Assembly: GCA_963772965.1 (NCBI GenBank) | Contig: CAVYZU010000001.1 | Location: 558,001-622,000, forward strand | DNA length: 64,000 nucleotides | Direction of reading: 5' to 3' | DNA from: AP-15 sp963772965 | GTDB taxonomy: Bacteria > Pseudomonadota > Alphaproteobacteria > ATCC43930 > CGMCC-115725 | Shown here: positions 42,408 to 52,973 of the stretch, piece by piece | How positions within the stretch are numbered: the stretch's first letter is position 1 | Layout: each line of letters begins with the position of its first letter | The notes under the pieces: generated by a model | Databases searched by the model: none | Seen by the model: the letters and a program-made list of their open reading frames with translations, nothing else | What the model was told of the DNA's origin: nothing | Program-made: the position numbers and the translations under genes

Positions 42408-44429
42408 TTATAGGTCGAGATCGCGGACAAAGCGGGCGTTTTTCTGGATGTAGTCAAAGCGCAACTCGGGACGGCGCCCCATCAAGGTTTCGACCAGCGC
42501 TGTGGTGCGCGCGCAAGCGTGGTTGGCCTTTGTCTGGTCGGGCGCGCCGTCCGCCGTCGCGGGAGAGGACCCATTGGCTTGCCCGATTGCGACCTGCAGC
42601 AACGTGCGCTGTGCCGGGTCCATCGTCGTGGCCTTGAGATAGCGCGCCGGCATCTCGCCAAGCCCCTTAAAGCGGCTGGCCTCGATCTTGCCGCGCCCGC
42701 TAAAGCCGCTGCGCAACAATTCTTCGCGATGCTGGTCGTCGCGGGCGTAAAGCGTGGTCTCGCCCTGGGTCAACCGGTAGAGCGGCGGCAACGCCAAGAA
42801 TAAATGGCCATTGTCGATCAGCTTTGGCATCTCGCGGAAGAAGAAGGTCATCAGCAGCGAGGCAATATGGGCGCCGTCGACATCGGCGTCGGTCATGATG
42901 ACCACCCGCTCGTACCGCAGCGCGTCCTCGCGATACTGCGCGCCCGACCCGGCGCCAAGCGCCAGAATGATGTCGGCGAGTTCCTGGTTCGCCCGCATCT
43001 TGTCAATCGATGCGCTGGCGACGTTCAGGATTTTGCCGCGCAACGGCAAGATCGCCTGGATTTCGCGGTCGCGGGCCTGCTTGGCCGAGCCGCCGGCGCT
43101 GTCGCCCTCGACCAGAAAAATCTCGGTGCCGGCGGCGCTGTCGCGGGTGCAATCGGCGAGCTTGCCAGGTAACCGCAATTTGCGCGTCGCACTCTTGCGG
43201 GCGAGCTCGCGCTGCTGGCGCCGGCGCTGGCGTTCTTCGGCCCGCTCGACAATCCGGTCGAGCAATTGCCGGGCGGCGGTCGGATCGGCCCCAAGCCAAT
43301 GGTCGAAATGATCCTTGACCGCGTTATCGACGAGCCGAGCCGCCTCTGCAGAGGCAAGCCGCTCCTTGGTCTGGCCCTGAAATTGCGGGTCGCGAATAAA
43401 CAGCGACAGCAGCATCGCCGCCGCTCCGGTTACGTCCTCGGCGGTGGCCTGCGCCGCGCGGCGATTGCCGGTCAGCTCGCCATAGCCCTTGAGCCCGCGC
43501 AACAGCGCGCTCTTCAGCCCGGCTTCATGAGTTCCGCCCTCGGGCGTGGGGATCGTGTTGCAATAGGAATGGCTGAACGCAGCTTCCTCGTCTTCCGGCC
43601 AAGCGACTGCCCATTCCACCCTGCCGCCCTCGGGAAGCTCGGCCTCACCGATAAAAGCTTTCGGCGTCAGCATCGCCTGATTGTCGAGGCTGGCGGCGAG
43701 AAAATCGCCGAGACCGCCGGGGAAATGCAGCCTCGCTTCGGCCGGCACCCCGTCCGGGCGCGGCAGCGATGGGTCGCAGCTCCAGCGGATTTCGAGACCG
43801 CGAAACAGATAGGCCTTCGACCGCGCCATTCGGTAGAGGAGGGCCGGCCGAAAGCCGTGGCCGCCAAAAATCTGCGGATCGGGATGAAATCGCAATGTCG
43901 TGCCGCGCCGGTTCTGCACCGCCCCGCAATCCTGCACCGCACCCTGCGGCATACCGCGGCTGTAGGTTTGGCGCCACAGCCGGCGATCACGCGCGACTTC
44001 CACGTCGAGCGCGTCAGACAGAGCGTTGACGACCGAGACGCCGACCCCGTGCAAGCCGCCCGAGTTGCGGTAGGCCTCGCCGCCAAATTTGCCGCCGGCA
44101 TGCAACGTCGTCAGAATGACTTCGAGAGCCGATTTGTCGGGAAACCGCGGATGCGGATCGATCGGGATGCCGCGGCCGTTGTCGCGGACTGTCAGCCAGT
44201 CGCCGGCGGCAAGCTCGATCTCGATGCGCGTCGCATGGCCGGCCACCGCCTCGTCCATCGCGTTGTCGAGAATCTCGGCGGCGAGATGATGCAAACCGCG
44301 CTCATCGGTGCCGCCGATGTACATACCGGGGCGGCGGCGGACCGGTTCGAGGCCTTCGAGGACTTCGATGTCCTTGGCCGAATAGGTCTCGCCGGCACCC
44401 GGGAGCGCAGTGTCGAACAAATCGGGCAT
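42408..44429 (-). CDS. parE: DNA topoisomerase IV subunit B
   Basis: ATPase subunit of topoisomerase IV, which decatenates daughter chromosomes. About 673 residues: GHKL ATPase with RRPGMYIGGTDERGLHHL and DNGRGIPID, transducer domain, and TOPRIM with EGDSAGGSAKQARDREIQ and the PLRGKILNV stretch typical of ParE. I start at ATG 44429; an upstream frame to 44462 has no family counterpart. No parC in the window, which is usual. Confidence 0.95.
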   Translation of the reverse strand: MPDLFDTALPGAGETYSAKDIEVLEGLEPVRRRPGMYIGGTDERGLHHLAAEILDNAMDEAVAGHATRIEIELAAGDWLTVRDNGRGIPIDPHPRFPDKSALEVILTTLHAGGKFGGEAYRNSGGLHGVGVSVVNALSDALDVEVARDRRLWRQTYSRGMPQGAVQDCGAVQNRRGTTLRFHPDPQIFGGHGFRPALLYRMARSKAYLFRGLEIRWSCDPSLPRPDGVPAEARLHFPGGLGDFLAASLDNQAMLTPKAFIGEAELPEGGRVEWAVAWPEDEEAAFSHSYCNTIPTPEGGTHEAGLKSALLRGLKGYGELTGNRRAAQATAEDVTGAAAMLLSLFIRDPQFQGQTKERLASAEAARLVDNAVKDHFDHWLGADPTAARQLLDRIVERAEERQRRRQQRELARKSATRKLRLPGKLADCTRDSAAGTEIFLVEGDSAGGSAKQARDREIQAILPLRGKILNVASASIDKMRANQELADIILALGAGSGAQYREDALRYERVVIMTDADVDGAHIASLLMTFFFREMPKLIDNGHLFLALPPLYRLTQGETTLYARDDQHREELLRSGFSGRGKIEASRFKGLGEMPARYLKATTMDPAQRTLLQVAIGQANGSSPATADGAPDQTKANHACARTTALVETLMGRRPELRFDYIQKNARFVRDLDL

Positions 44430-44593
44430 GATCCGAAATATAGCCGTGATCGATATTAACACAAGCTGGATACTGTAGTCATAACGAGTTCTAACATACT
44501 ATATCTTCGAATCCAATGTAGCTGGCCCTGGATGGTTGCCCTGGCAGCACAAAATTCGGAACCCGCTCTGCCCTTATCGGCGTTATAGTATCG

Positions 44594-44812
44594 ATGACGA
44601 CGATGATGATGACCAACGAGCGGAAGATCTGGGAAGCGGCCTTGCTTCTCGTCCGTCGCCACGGAAGCGCCGCCGCCGATGTCGCCCAGCGCGAAGCGCA
44701 ACGGTTGCGGGCTGGCGACGACGCCTTGACCTGCGTCGTATGGTGCTGGATCGCCCGGTCCACGGCCGAATTGTTGCGTCCCTTCCCCGACGACGGCGAA
44801 CGCATTCACTAG
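44594..44812 (+). CDS. Small DUF6961-like protein, 72 residues
   Basis: A small protein of the pattern ERKIWEAALLLVRRHGSAAA followed by ADVAQREAQRLRAGDDALT and WCWIARSTAELLR, resembling short alphaproteobacterial proteins annotated as DUF6961. The true start may be any of several ATGs in the MTTMMMTNERK leader. Third-position GC is high. Function unknown; divergent from parE. Confidence 0.55.
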   Translation: MTTMMMTNERKIWEAALLLVRRHGSAAADVAQREAQRLRAGDDALTCVVWCWIARSTAELLRPFPDDGERIH

Positions 44813-44895
44813 GGCGGATTTGCGCCGCCTCCCCTTAACGTCGAGACGGCGCACCCCGATATCCCACAGGTGGATCGTTTTGCAATGAGGAAGCC

Positions 44896-45399
44896 ATGGC
44901 CGGGGGTCTGTTGGGTCGCCTAGCGGGCAAGGGGCACGCGAGCAACAAGCAATTCTCAGTAGAGATGAGCGAAGAGGAATGGCGGCGCAACCTGTCACCC
45001 TCGGCTTATCACGTGCTTCGCGAACACGGCACCGAGCGCGCCGGTACGAGCAAGCTCGACAAGGAATACGGCGAAGGGATTTATCATTGCGCCGGCTGCG
45101 GCCAGCCGCTCTTCCCCGCCAACACGAAATTCAACAGTGGCACCGGCTGGCCGAGTTTTTGGGCGCCGCTCGATGATGCGGTCGAAACCGACACCGACCG
45201 CAGCTTTTTCATGACCCGCACCGAGGTTCATTGCAGTAAGTGCGGCGGCCATTTGGGGCATGTGTTTGACGACGGTCCAAAGCCGACCGGCCAACGCTAT
45301 TGCATGAACGGCGTATCGCTGGACTTTCACGCTGGCGAAAACCCGTCCGAGATAGGCCGCAAGAGCGGTGCGGCTGAACCCGAGGCCGAAACTCGTTAG
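44896..45399 (+). CDS. msrB: Peptide-methionine (R)-S-oxide reductase
   Basis: Repairs methionine-R-sulfoxide residues. The 167-residue product has the zinc cysteines in HCAGCGQPLF and HCSKCGGHLGHVF, GTGWPSFWAP, and the catalytic cysteine in RYCMNGVSLDF. GAGGAAG precedes ATG 44896 closely; the MsrB core begins at MSEEEWRRNL (44965), so a shorter form is possible. Confidence 0.95.
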   Translation: MAGGLLGRLAGKGHASNKQFSVEMSEEEWRRNLSPSAYHVLREHGTERAGTSKLDKEYGEGIYHCAGCGQPLFPANTKFNSGTGWPSFWAPLDDAVETDTDRSFFMTRTEVHCSKCGGHLGHVFDDGPKPTGQRYCMNGVSLDFHAGENPSEIGRKSGAAEPEAETR

Positions 45400-45576
45400 T
45401 CTCCGGTAAGCGCGTCGTTCGCGGATCGCGCCGAAGCGCGCTTCGCTGATACCCGACCAAGCTACAACTGACGAGCCCAGCGAAGGCCAGGCGCTCTCAA
45501 TCCGGCGGAGCGCGCGGATCAGTGAGTTTCCTAGGGATCAGTGAGGTTCCTAGGCTTCCAATCATCAGGAGTTCTG

Positions 45577-46461
45577 ATGACCGCTACGTTGCCGACCATC
45601 CCCGAACCCGTTCCGTTTGACCGGCTACTATCGTTGAAGGGCCGCTGCGCCGTGGTTACCGGCGGCAGCCGCGGCATCGGCGAAGCTATCGTTCTACGGT
45701 TGGCGGAGGCGGGCGCATTCGTCGTGGTGACCGCCCGCGGCCAGGGGGCCCTGGAGAAGGTCGAGGCGAAAGTCATCGCCAAGGGAGGCCAGGCGGTGGG
45801 CCTTCCGGCCGATATCGGCAGTATCGAGGATGCCCGGCGGGTCATCGATCTAGCGGTCAGCCGGTTTGGAAGCGTCGACATCCTGGTCAACAACGCAGCG
45901 GTGTTTCCGCCATGCCTGTCGGTCGAAATGACCGAGGCGCTGTGGGACGAGACCGTCGACACTGATCTTAAAGGCCCGTTCTTCCTCTCGAAGTTCGCGG
46001 CAGCCGAAATGATCAAGGCGGGTCGCGGCGGCGGCCGGATCATTAACATTATTTCGACCGAGGTTGTTCTGCCCACCGGCATGCTTGTGGCTTACGGTGC
46101 GGCCAAAGCCGGCCTGATGGCCGTGACCCGGTCGATGGCCAAGGAGCTGGGTGAGTACGGCATCCTGGTCAACGCGGTCATTCCTGGAGCTACTCTGACA
46201 GCCGAACGTATCTCGGCGATGCAGTCCGGCCGGATTGAGGGACCGTTCGAGTCGGCTCCTCCCGATGCAGTGAAGACGCGCCAGAAGCAGCACGACCTGA
46301 TCGAGAAGGGCGCTATGGCTCAGATGCTAACTAATATGCCGCTGGGTCGCCCGGGCTATCCAGACGACATCGCGAAGGCGGTGCTGTTCATGGCGTCCGA
46401 CATGGCGAGCTACATCAGCGGCACGTCCCTGCTGGTCGACGGTGCCCAGACCCTGCGCTGA
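45577..46461 (+). CDS. SDR family oxidoreductase
   Basis: Classical short-chain dehydrogenase/reductase of 294 residues: cofactor motif TGGSRGIG (near residue 29), NNAA (about 105), active-site YGAAKAG with Tyr-x-x-x-Lys, and the C-terminal SYISGTSLLVDGAQTLR. An insertion of about 30 residues (after LTAERISAM) separates the usual substrate-loop region. AGGAG precedes ATG 45577. Substrate not predictable; no operon partner. Confidence 0.88.
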   Translation: MTATLPTIPEPVPFDRLLSLKGRCAVVTGGSRGIGEAIVLRLAEAGAFVVVTARGQGALEKVEAKVIAKGGQAVGLPADIGSIEDARRVIDLAVSRFGSVDILVNNAAVFPPCLSVEMTEALWDETVDTDLKGPFFLSKFAAAEMIKAGRGGGRIINIISTEVVLPTGMLVAYGAAKAGLMAVTRSMAKELGEYGILVNAVIPGATLTAERISAMQSGRIEGPFESAPPDAVKTRQKQHDLIEKGAMAQMLTNMPLGRPGYPDDIAKAVLFMASDMASYISGTSLLVDGAQTLR

Positions 46462-46599
46462 GACTCTCACTCAGGCCCGGCCAGTAAAGCAAGCAGCGCG
46501 CGGTTTGGGCGCGCTGGTTGGAAGGGACCGCGCCGGGGGCAGCGGGCAGCGCGGCAGGAGCGCGCTGCGGGCGACGGGCGTGGCACCCGCTGGTTTGGG

Positions 46600-48020
<1,421 letters not shown>

Positions 48021-48192
48021 CGCTCTGTTCCATCGCATGGGTTAACGACAATGCACCCGGTTCCAACTCGCTGCGCGGACGAACCGATGCTTCACATCGA
48101 CCTGCGGAGCCGCCGCAATCACCGACACAAGAGGCTCCGCTTATCGCCGTTCAGAGCTGGCGATCGGTCGCAATTCCGCCGTTTGCGGGTTG

Positions 48193-48532
48193 TTAGATCG
48201 CATCCGGGCCGCGTTCGCCGGTGCGGATGCGGATCGCCTCGTCGATCGTCTGCGACGAAAATCTTGCCGTCGCCGATGCGGCCGGTATGGGCGGCCTGCT
48301 GGATCGCCTCGACGGCGCGCTCGACCAGCGCGTCTTCCATCACCACCTCGATTTTCACCTTGGGCAGGAAGTCGACCACGTACTCGGCGCCGCGATAGAG
48401 CTCGGTATGGCCCTTCTGCCGCCCAAAGCCCTTGGCCTCGGTGACGGTAATGCCCTGGATCCCGACCTCGTGAAGCGCCTCCTTCACCTCGTCGAGCTTG
48501 AACGGCTTGATGATGGCCTCGATCTTTTTCAT
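48193..48532 (-). CDS. glnB: Nitrogen regulatory protein P-II, one frameshift near the end
   Basis: Trimeric signal protein that reads 2-oxoglutarate and ATP/ADP and controls NtrB and GlnE. The product starts MKKIEAIIKPFKLDEVKEAL, with the uridylylated tyrosine in the T-loop GHTELYRGAEY (Y51) and AHTGRIGDGKIFV. One base is missing near 48258: the next frame continues QTIDEAIRIRTGERGPDAI and stops at 48193, giving the normal length of about 112. Without the shift the frame runs to 48119. A sigma-54 type promoter precedes it. Confidence 0.9.
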
Positions 48533-48582
48533 CGCTGGTCAATCTCTCCCTGGCGACAGCGCCATCGGCCGCTAAACAACTG

Positions 48583-48598
48583 AGCATAACCCATGCCA
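48583..48598 (-). promoter_or_regulatory. Sigma-54 (-24/-12) promoter of glnB, predicted
   Basis: The minus strand reads TGGCATGGGTTATGCT: GG and GC with exactly ten bases between, matching TGGCACG-N4-TTGCT at 10 of 12 fixed positions. The GC lies about 50 bases before the glnB ATG, giving a leader of roughly 40 bases. rpoN is present in the window. Confidence 0.6.
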
Positions 48599-48621
48599 AG
48601 CGGCTCGGCGATGCGAGGAGT

Positions 48622-48638
48622 TGCATATATTCCGTGCA
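48622..48638 (-). promoter_or_regulatory. NtrC-like dyad upstream of glnB, predicted
   Basis: TGCATATATTCCGTGCA has TGCA at both ends separated by nine bases, the frame of the NtrC consensus TGCACC-N5-GGTGCA, but the inner CC/GG positions are poorly kept. It lies about 58 bases before the predicted start of transcription, closer than typical enhancer sites. Confidence 0.35.
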
Positions 48639-48716
48639 GGTCTCCGCCCTATGCCGGTCGATAAGCATCGTCTGCCTGATTTTCTAATCAATAGCATCAA
48701 CGACGGCAGCGCTCGA

Positions 48717-49894
48717 TCAGGCAGGTTGCCGAGGAAGCTGCGGATCCGCTCGATCGCCTCGGCGATCGCCTCGCGGCTGTTGGCATAGGAGAACCGCAGA
48801 TAACCTTCGCCGAATGCGCCAAAACTGGTGCCGGCGATGGTCGCCACCCCGGCCTCTTCGAGCATGCGGCTTTGTAATGCGCGCGGCGTCGAGCCGGTGC
48901 CGGCGATGTTGGGGAAGGTGTAGAAGGCGCCGCCCGGACGGGCGCAGCGGAAGCCGGGCAGGCTGTTCAGCGCCGCGACGATCAACTGGCGGCGCTCGGC
49001 AAAGGCCGCGACCATGCGCTCGCACCGGCTCGCGCGGGCCGTTCAGCGCGGCGATGCCGGCGATATTGCGCCGCGGCGTTGACGCAGGAATGGCAGTTGA
49101 TCGCGAGCCGCTCGGCGGCCGCGAACACTGCTTTCGGCCACACCCCGTAGCCCATGCGCCAGCCGGTCATCGCATAGGTCTTGCTCCAGCCGTCGAGCAG
49201 GATGAGGCGGTCGCGGAGCGAGGGGTAGCCGAGCAGGCTGACATGCTCGGCGCCGTCATAGAGGATCTCGCCGTAGATCTCGTCGCTCATGATCCGCGAC
49301 TTGCGGATGCCGTTCGAGCCCGGCGACGAGCCGGTCGAACTCGGCTCTCGGCACCACGCCGCCGGTCGGGTTGGCCGGGCTGTTGATGATCATCAGCCGG
49401 GTCCGCGGCGTGATCTTGGCCAGCACCTCCTCGGCACTGAACGAGAACCCGGCGCTTTCGTATAGCGGGATCGGCACCGGCGTCGCGCCGGAAAAGCGGA
49501 TGACGCTCTCGTAGATCGGGAAGCCGGGGTTCGGGTAGAGGATCTCGGCGCCGGGCTCGCCGAACATCATGATCGCGAAGAACATCGTCACCTTGCCGCC
49601 CGGCACGACCAGCACCTGTCGGGCGACACTTCGACGCCGTGGCGGCGGTAAAGATCGGCGGCAACCGCTTCGCGCAGCGGCGGGATGCCGTTGGCCGGGG
49701 TATAGCCGTGATGGCCGTCGGCGAGCGCCTTGCGGCCGGCCTCGACGATATGCGGCGGGGTCGGGAAATCGGGCTGGCCGATGCCGAGATTGATGATCGA
49801 GCGGCCCTTGGGCCGCCAGCGCGTTGGCGCGCGCCAGGACCTCGAAGGCGGTCTCGGTGCCGAGCACGCCCATGCGCCCGGCCATCTGCAGCAT
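48717..49894 (-). pseudogene. PLP-dependent aminotransferase class I, broken by several frameshifts (probably consensus errors)
   Basis: Pieces join into one class I aminotransferase of about 390 residues: GVLGTETAFEVLARANALAA; then INLGIGQPDFPTPPHIVEAG and HHGYTPANGIPPLREAVA in the next frame; NSPANPTGGVVP; MSDEIYGEILYDGAEHVSLL with the PLP lysine in DGWSKTYAMTGWRMGYG; ARPGGAFYTFPNIAGTGSTP; and LRFSYANSREAIAEAIERIR. Breaks lie near 49810, 49615, 49315, 49060 and possibly 48720. GAGGAGG precedes ATG 49894. Substrate not assignable. Confidence 0.8.
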
Positions 49895-49982
49895 ATGCGT
49901 TTCCTCCTCGATCCTTCGTCTCAATCTAATGCCGCAGGCCCAAAATAGCGACCGTAACCAGACTTAACAGGCTGCAAAGCGC

Positions 49983-50978
49983 TCAGGCCCGGGTCACCGG
50001 CAGATCGGCGGCGGCACGCGGCCGGCCGCGGGTGCGAACCAAGACCTCCTCGACCAGTCCGACAATACCACGCGGCATAAAGATGATGAACAAGATCAAT
50101 AGAATACCGTAGATTGTATTGGCGGCGCCGATAAAGTGGATGCCAAAGGCAACGCGCAATCCCTCGTTCAACGCAATCGTAAACAACGCACCGACAGTCG
50201 GCCCCAATAGCACATACATGCCGCCGGCGATCGCGGCAAAGACGATCTGCAACGAGACGGCCACACCCGAAACCGTCTCGGGGTTTACGTATTGAATGTA
50301 TTGGGTCAGCAAGCTTCCGCCGAGGGCGGTCAGCGCGGCGCTGATCACGGTTACCCGCAATTTTTCGCGCATCACATCGATGCCGCCCGCTGCGGCAGCG
50401 GTTTCGTCTTCGGAGATTGCTTCGAGGGCGACGCGGGAAATGCTGCGATCGATCCACTGCCAGACAGCGAGACCGCCGATCCACACCACCAGCGCTACCA
50501 TGTAAAAATAGCTTTTTTGGGTGAATTGCAGCGCGTACCAGGAGTGACCGACCGTCTTCAAGGTCATGCCGAGCGAGCCACCGGTAAGATCGCGCGCTGC
50601 GATCAGGCTCAACAGAACGACCTGGCTCAATGCCAATGTCACCAGCGCGAAGTAATGGCCGACGACACGCAAGCGAAAAGAGGGATAGCCGATCACCAGC
50701 GCCAGCAACACGGCAAACAGCATCCCCGCGGGGATGCCGAGCCACGGGGTCAGCCCGTAGAAATTCCACAGCAATGCCGGCAAATAGGCGCCAACGCCAA
50801 GAAACGCCCCATGACCAAACGAGGTCAGCCCGAAACGCCCCATCATCGACCAGGCTGTGTAGACAAACCCCCAGATCAGGATCTGGATCGCGATGTGCAG
50901 CATGTATTCGGAGGCAACGAGCGGCAGCAGCGCCATCAAGACCAGCGTGGTTGCCCCCGCCAGACGGCCCGCATTCAT
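49983..50978 (-). CDS. livM: Branched-chain amino-acid ABC transporter permease (LivM type)
   Basis: Second membrane subunit of a high-affinity branched-chain amino-acid importer. The 331-residue product from ATG 50978 has eight to ten membrane segments and the LivM-type GRFGLTSFGHGAFLGVGAYL and the EAA-like loop ISRVALEAISEDETAAAAGG. The long open frame to 51440 is out of register with livH and is not used. Its ATG overlaps the livH stop by 4 bases. Confidence 0.92.
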   Translation of the reverse strand: MNAGRLAGATTLVLMALLPLVASEYMLHIAIQILIWGFVYTAWSMMGRFGLTSFGHGAFLGVGAYLPALLWNFYGLTPWLGIPAGMLFAVLLALVIGYPSFRLRVVGHYFALVTLALSQVVLLSLIAARDLTGGSLGMTLKTVGHSWYALQFTQKSYFYMVALVVWIGGLAVWQWIDRSISRVALEAISEDETAAAAGGIDVMREKLRVTVISAALTALGGSLLTQYIQYVNPETVSGVAVSLQIVFAAIAGGMYVLLGPTVGALFTIALNEGLRVAFGIHFIGAANTIYGILLILFIIFMPRGIVGLVEEVLVRTRGRPRAAADLPVTRA

Positions 50979-51616
50979 CGACCGAACAGCCCTTGCGGGC
51001 GGACGAAGATCATGACGATGAACAATAGAAATGCCAGCACGTACGAAAACTCGATCGAGAAGTAATACCCGCCGATCGAGATGATCTGGCTCATGATGAA
51101 GGCGGCAATAAACCCACCGATCATGTTGCCGAGGCCGCCCAGGACGCAAATCATAAAGGTGATCGGGCCAAAGGAATTGCCAATGAACGGGTGCACGTCG
51201 TATTGCAATACCAACAGGCACGACGCAAAGCCGGCGAGCCCACCGCCGATCGCCGAGGTGATGAAATAGATCCGCCGCTGGCTGACCCCCATCAGCCCCA
51301 TGATCTCGCGGTCTTGGGCAATGGCGCGGATCGCGGTGCCGAGATAGCTGCGGCTCAAAAACAAATAGAGCGCGCCGGCGCCGACCAGGGCTGCGCCAAA
51401 CGCCAGCAACCGCGCAAAACTGACGGAGAAATCTCCCCATTCGAGCAACGGCAGGCGCAGGCCGAGGTTGCGGAAATCAGTGCCGAACAGCAAGGTGGCG
51501 AGGCTTTGCAGGAAGAACAGCAAGCCGCCGGTCGCCAGCAGCTGGTTGATCGGCGGCGAGCCCAAAACCGGCTCGATAATCAGCAAATGAACCAATAATC
51601 CGAGCAGTGCCACACC

Positions 51617-52755
51617 TAGTGGTATGACCGAAACACAAGATTCCCTCAGTCGAGCTTTTGCGTCATGATGCTGCGATGCGCAGCGATGTTGAAGTCCGGC
51701 TTGGGCCGGGGGATCGGGAGCGGCTTGAGGCAGTGGTGGGCGATCGCAATGCTGTCCAGAAGCATGTGTGGCGAGCGCGGATCATCCTGGCCACGGCAGA
51801 AGGCTGCGGCACCGCCGAGGTGATGCGCCGGGCCGGCGTGTCGAAACCCTGCGTGTGGCGCTGGCAGCGCCGCTTCATGGAGGCGGGGGTCGATGGCCTG
51901 TTGCACGACAAGACGCGCAAGCCCGGCAAAGCGCCGATCCCCGAGCCGGTCGTCGGGCGATTGATCGCGCTCACGCTCGGCGCGCCACCCGGCGAGACCA
52001 CCCATTGGACGAGCCGCGCGATGGCCGACGCCATGGGGCTGGCGGTCAGCACCGTGCAAAAGATCTGGCGCGCCCATGGTCTCGCCCCGCATCGGTTGCA
52101 GGTCTTCAAACTCAGCCGCGACCCGCAGTTTGCCGCCAGGCTGCGCGATGTCGTGGGCCTTTACGTCGACCCTCCGGCGCACAGCCTGGTGCTGTCGGTC
52201 GATGAGAAGAGCCAGATCCAGGCGCTCGACCGCACTCAGCCGGGGTTGCCGATCAAGCAAGGCCGCGCCGGGACAATGACCCATGATTATATCCGCAACG
52301 GCACGACCACCCTGTTTGCCGCCCTCAATGTGCTCGACGGCACGGTCATCGGGCAGTGCATGCAGCGCCACCGGCACCAGGAATTCCTGCGCTTTCTCAA
52401 TCGCCTCGAGCGCGACATCCCAGCCGGCCGACTGGTCCACGTGATCCTTGACAATTACGGCAGCCACAAGCACCCCAAAGTCAGGGCTTGGCTGGCCCGG
52501 CACCCGCGCTGGACGTTCCACTTCACCCCCACCTCGGCATCCTGGCTCAACGCCGTCGAGGGCTTTTTTGCCAAGCTAACCCGCCGGCGATTGCAACGCG
52601 GCGTGTTTCACTCCCTCGTCGACCTCCAGGCCGCGATCAACCGTTACCTTGCCCAACACAACCACAGTCCAAAGCCGTTCACCTGGACCGCCGACCCCGA
52701 CCGCATCATCGCCGCCGCCAACCGCGGGTACCAAGTGTTAGATTTCGATCCACTA
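51617..52755. mobile_element. IS630-family insertion sequence in livH
   Basis: About 1.14 kb bounded by TA at 51617-51618 and 52754-52755, the duplicated TA target expected for the family. Both ends start GTGG inward (51619 and, reversed, 52753); beyond that the terminal repeats are imperfect (GTGGTATGACCGAAACACAA against GTGGATCGAAATCTAACACT). One transposase gene fills it. Confidence 0.9.
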
Positions 52756-52803
52756 GGATCGCGGCCACGCAGGCGAGCACAAGCGGCCAGTGGAAGAAGC
52801 TAA
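51676..52803 (+). CDS. IS630-family transposase
   Basis: DDE transposase of about 375 residues: N-terminal helix-turn-helix (AEVMRRAGVSKPCVWRWQRR), then SVDEKSQIQALDRTQPG (D176), VILDNYGSHKHP (D259) and SASWLNAVEGFFAKLTRR (E295). ATG 51676 gives the usual start; a TTG at 51658 is in frame. The last natural residues are about YQVLDFDPL; the reading frame then leaves the element at 52753 and uses a host stop at 52801, adding about 16 foreign residues. Confidence 0.93.
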   Translation: MRSDVEVRLGPGDRERLEAVVGDRNAVQKHVWRARIILATAEGCGTAEVMRRAGVSKPCVWRWQRRFMEAGVDGLLHDKTRKPGKAPIPEPVVGRLIALTLGAPPGETTHWTSRAMADAMGLAVSTVQKIWRAHGLAPHRLQVFKLSRDPQFAARLRDVVGLYVDPPAHSLVLSVDEKSQIQALDRTQPGLPIKQGRAGTMTHDYIRNGTTTLFAALNVLDGTVIGQCMQRHRHQEFLRFLNRLERDIPAGRLVHVILDNYGSHKHPKVRAWLARHPRWTFHFTPTSASWLNAVEGFFAKLTRRRLQRGVFHSLVDLQAAINRYLAQHNHSPKPFTWTADPDRIIAAANRGYQVLDFDPLGSRPRRRAQAASGRS

Positions 52804-52973
52804 ACAGCCAATAGATCGTATACATGCCGCACATGACGAGTTCGCCGTAAGCGATCCAAACGACGTCGATGACGCCAAAGATCAGATTGAGGCCGAGCGC
52901 CAGCAGCGCCAAGACGCCGCCGAGCAAAATCCCGTCGACAATCGCATCAAGCAGAAAGATGTCCATTTAGCGG

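Larger units (their letters stand above)
50975..52966 (-). pseudogene. livH: Branched-chain amino-acid ABC transporter permease (LivH type), split by an IS element
   Basis: The 5' part (52754-52966) encodes MDIFLLDAIVDGILLGGVLA through VLACVAAIL, and the 3' part (50975-51618) resumes with GVALLGLLVHLLIIEPVLGS to VRPQGLFGR. Deleting the element and one TA joins them in frame as AAILGVALLG, giving a protein of about 287 residues, the usual LivH length. The insertion inactivates the permease unless excised. It may also affect livM, which overlaps the 3' end of livH. Confidence 0.92.

Noticed and set aside
43266..44459. 397-codon plus-strand frame opposite parE
   Set aside because: Shadow of parE; high GC removes stops from the antisense frame. 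No family match in the translation.
50979..51440. N-terminal extension of livM
   Set aside because: It is an out-of-frame reading of livH coding sequence; the ATG at 50978 overlaps the livH stop as expected.
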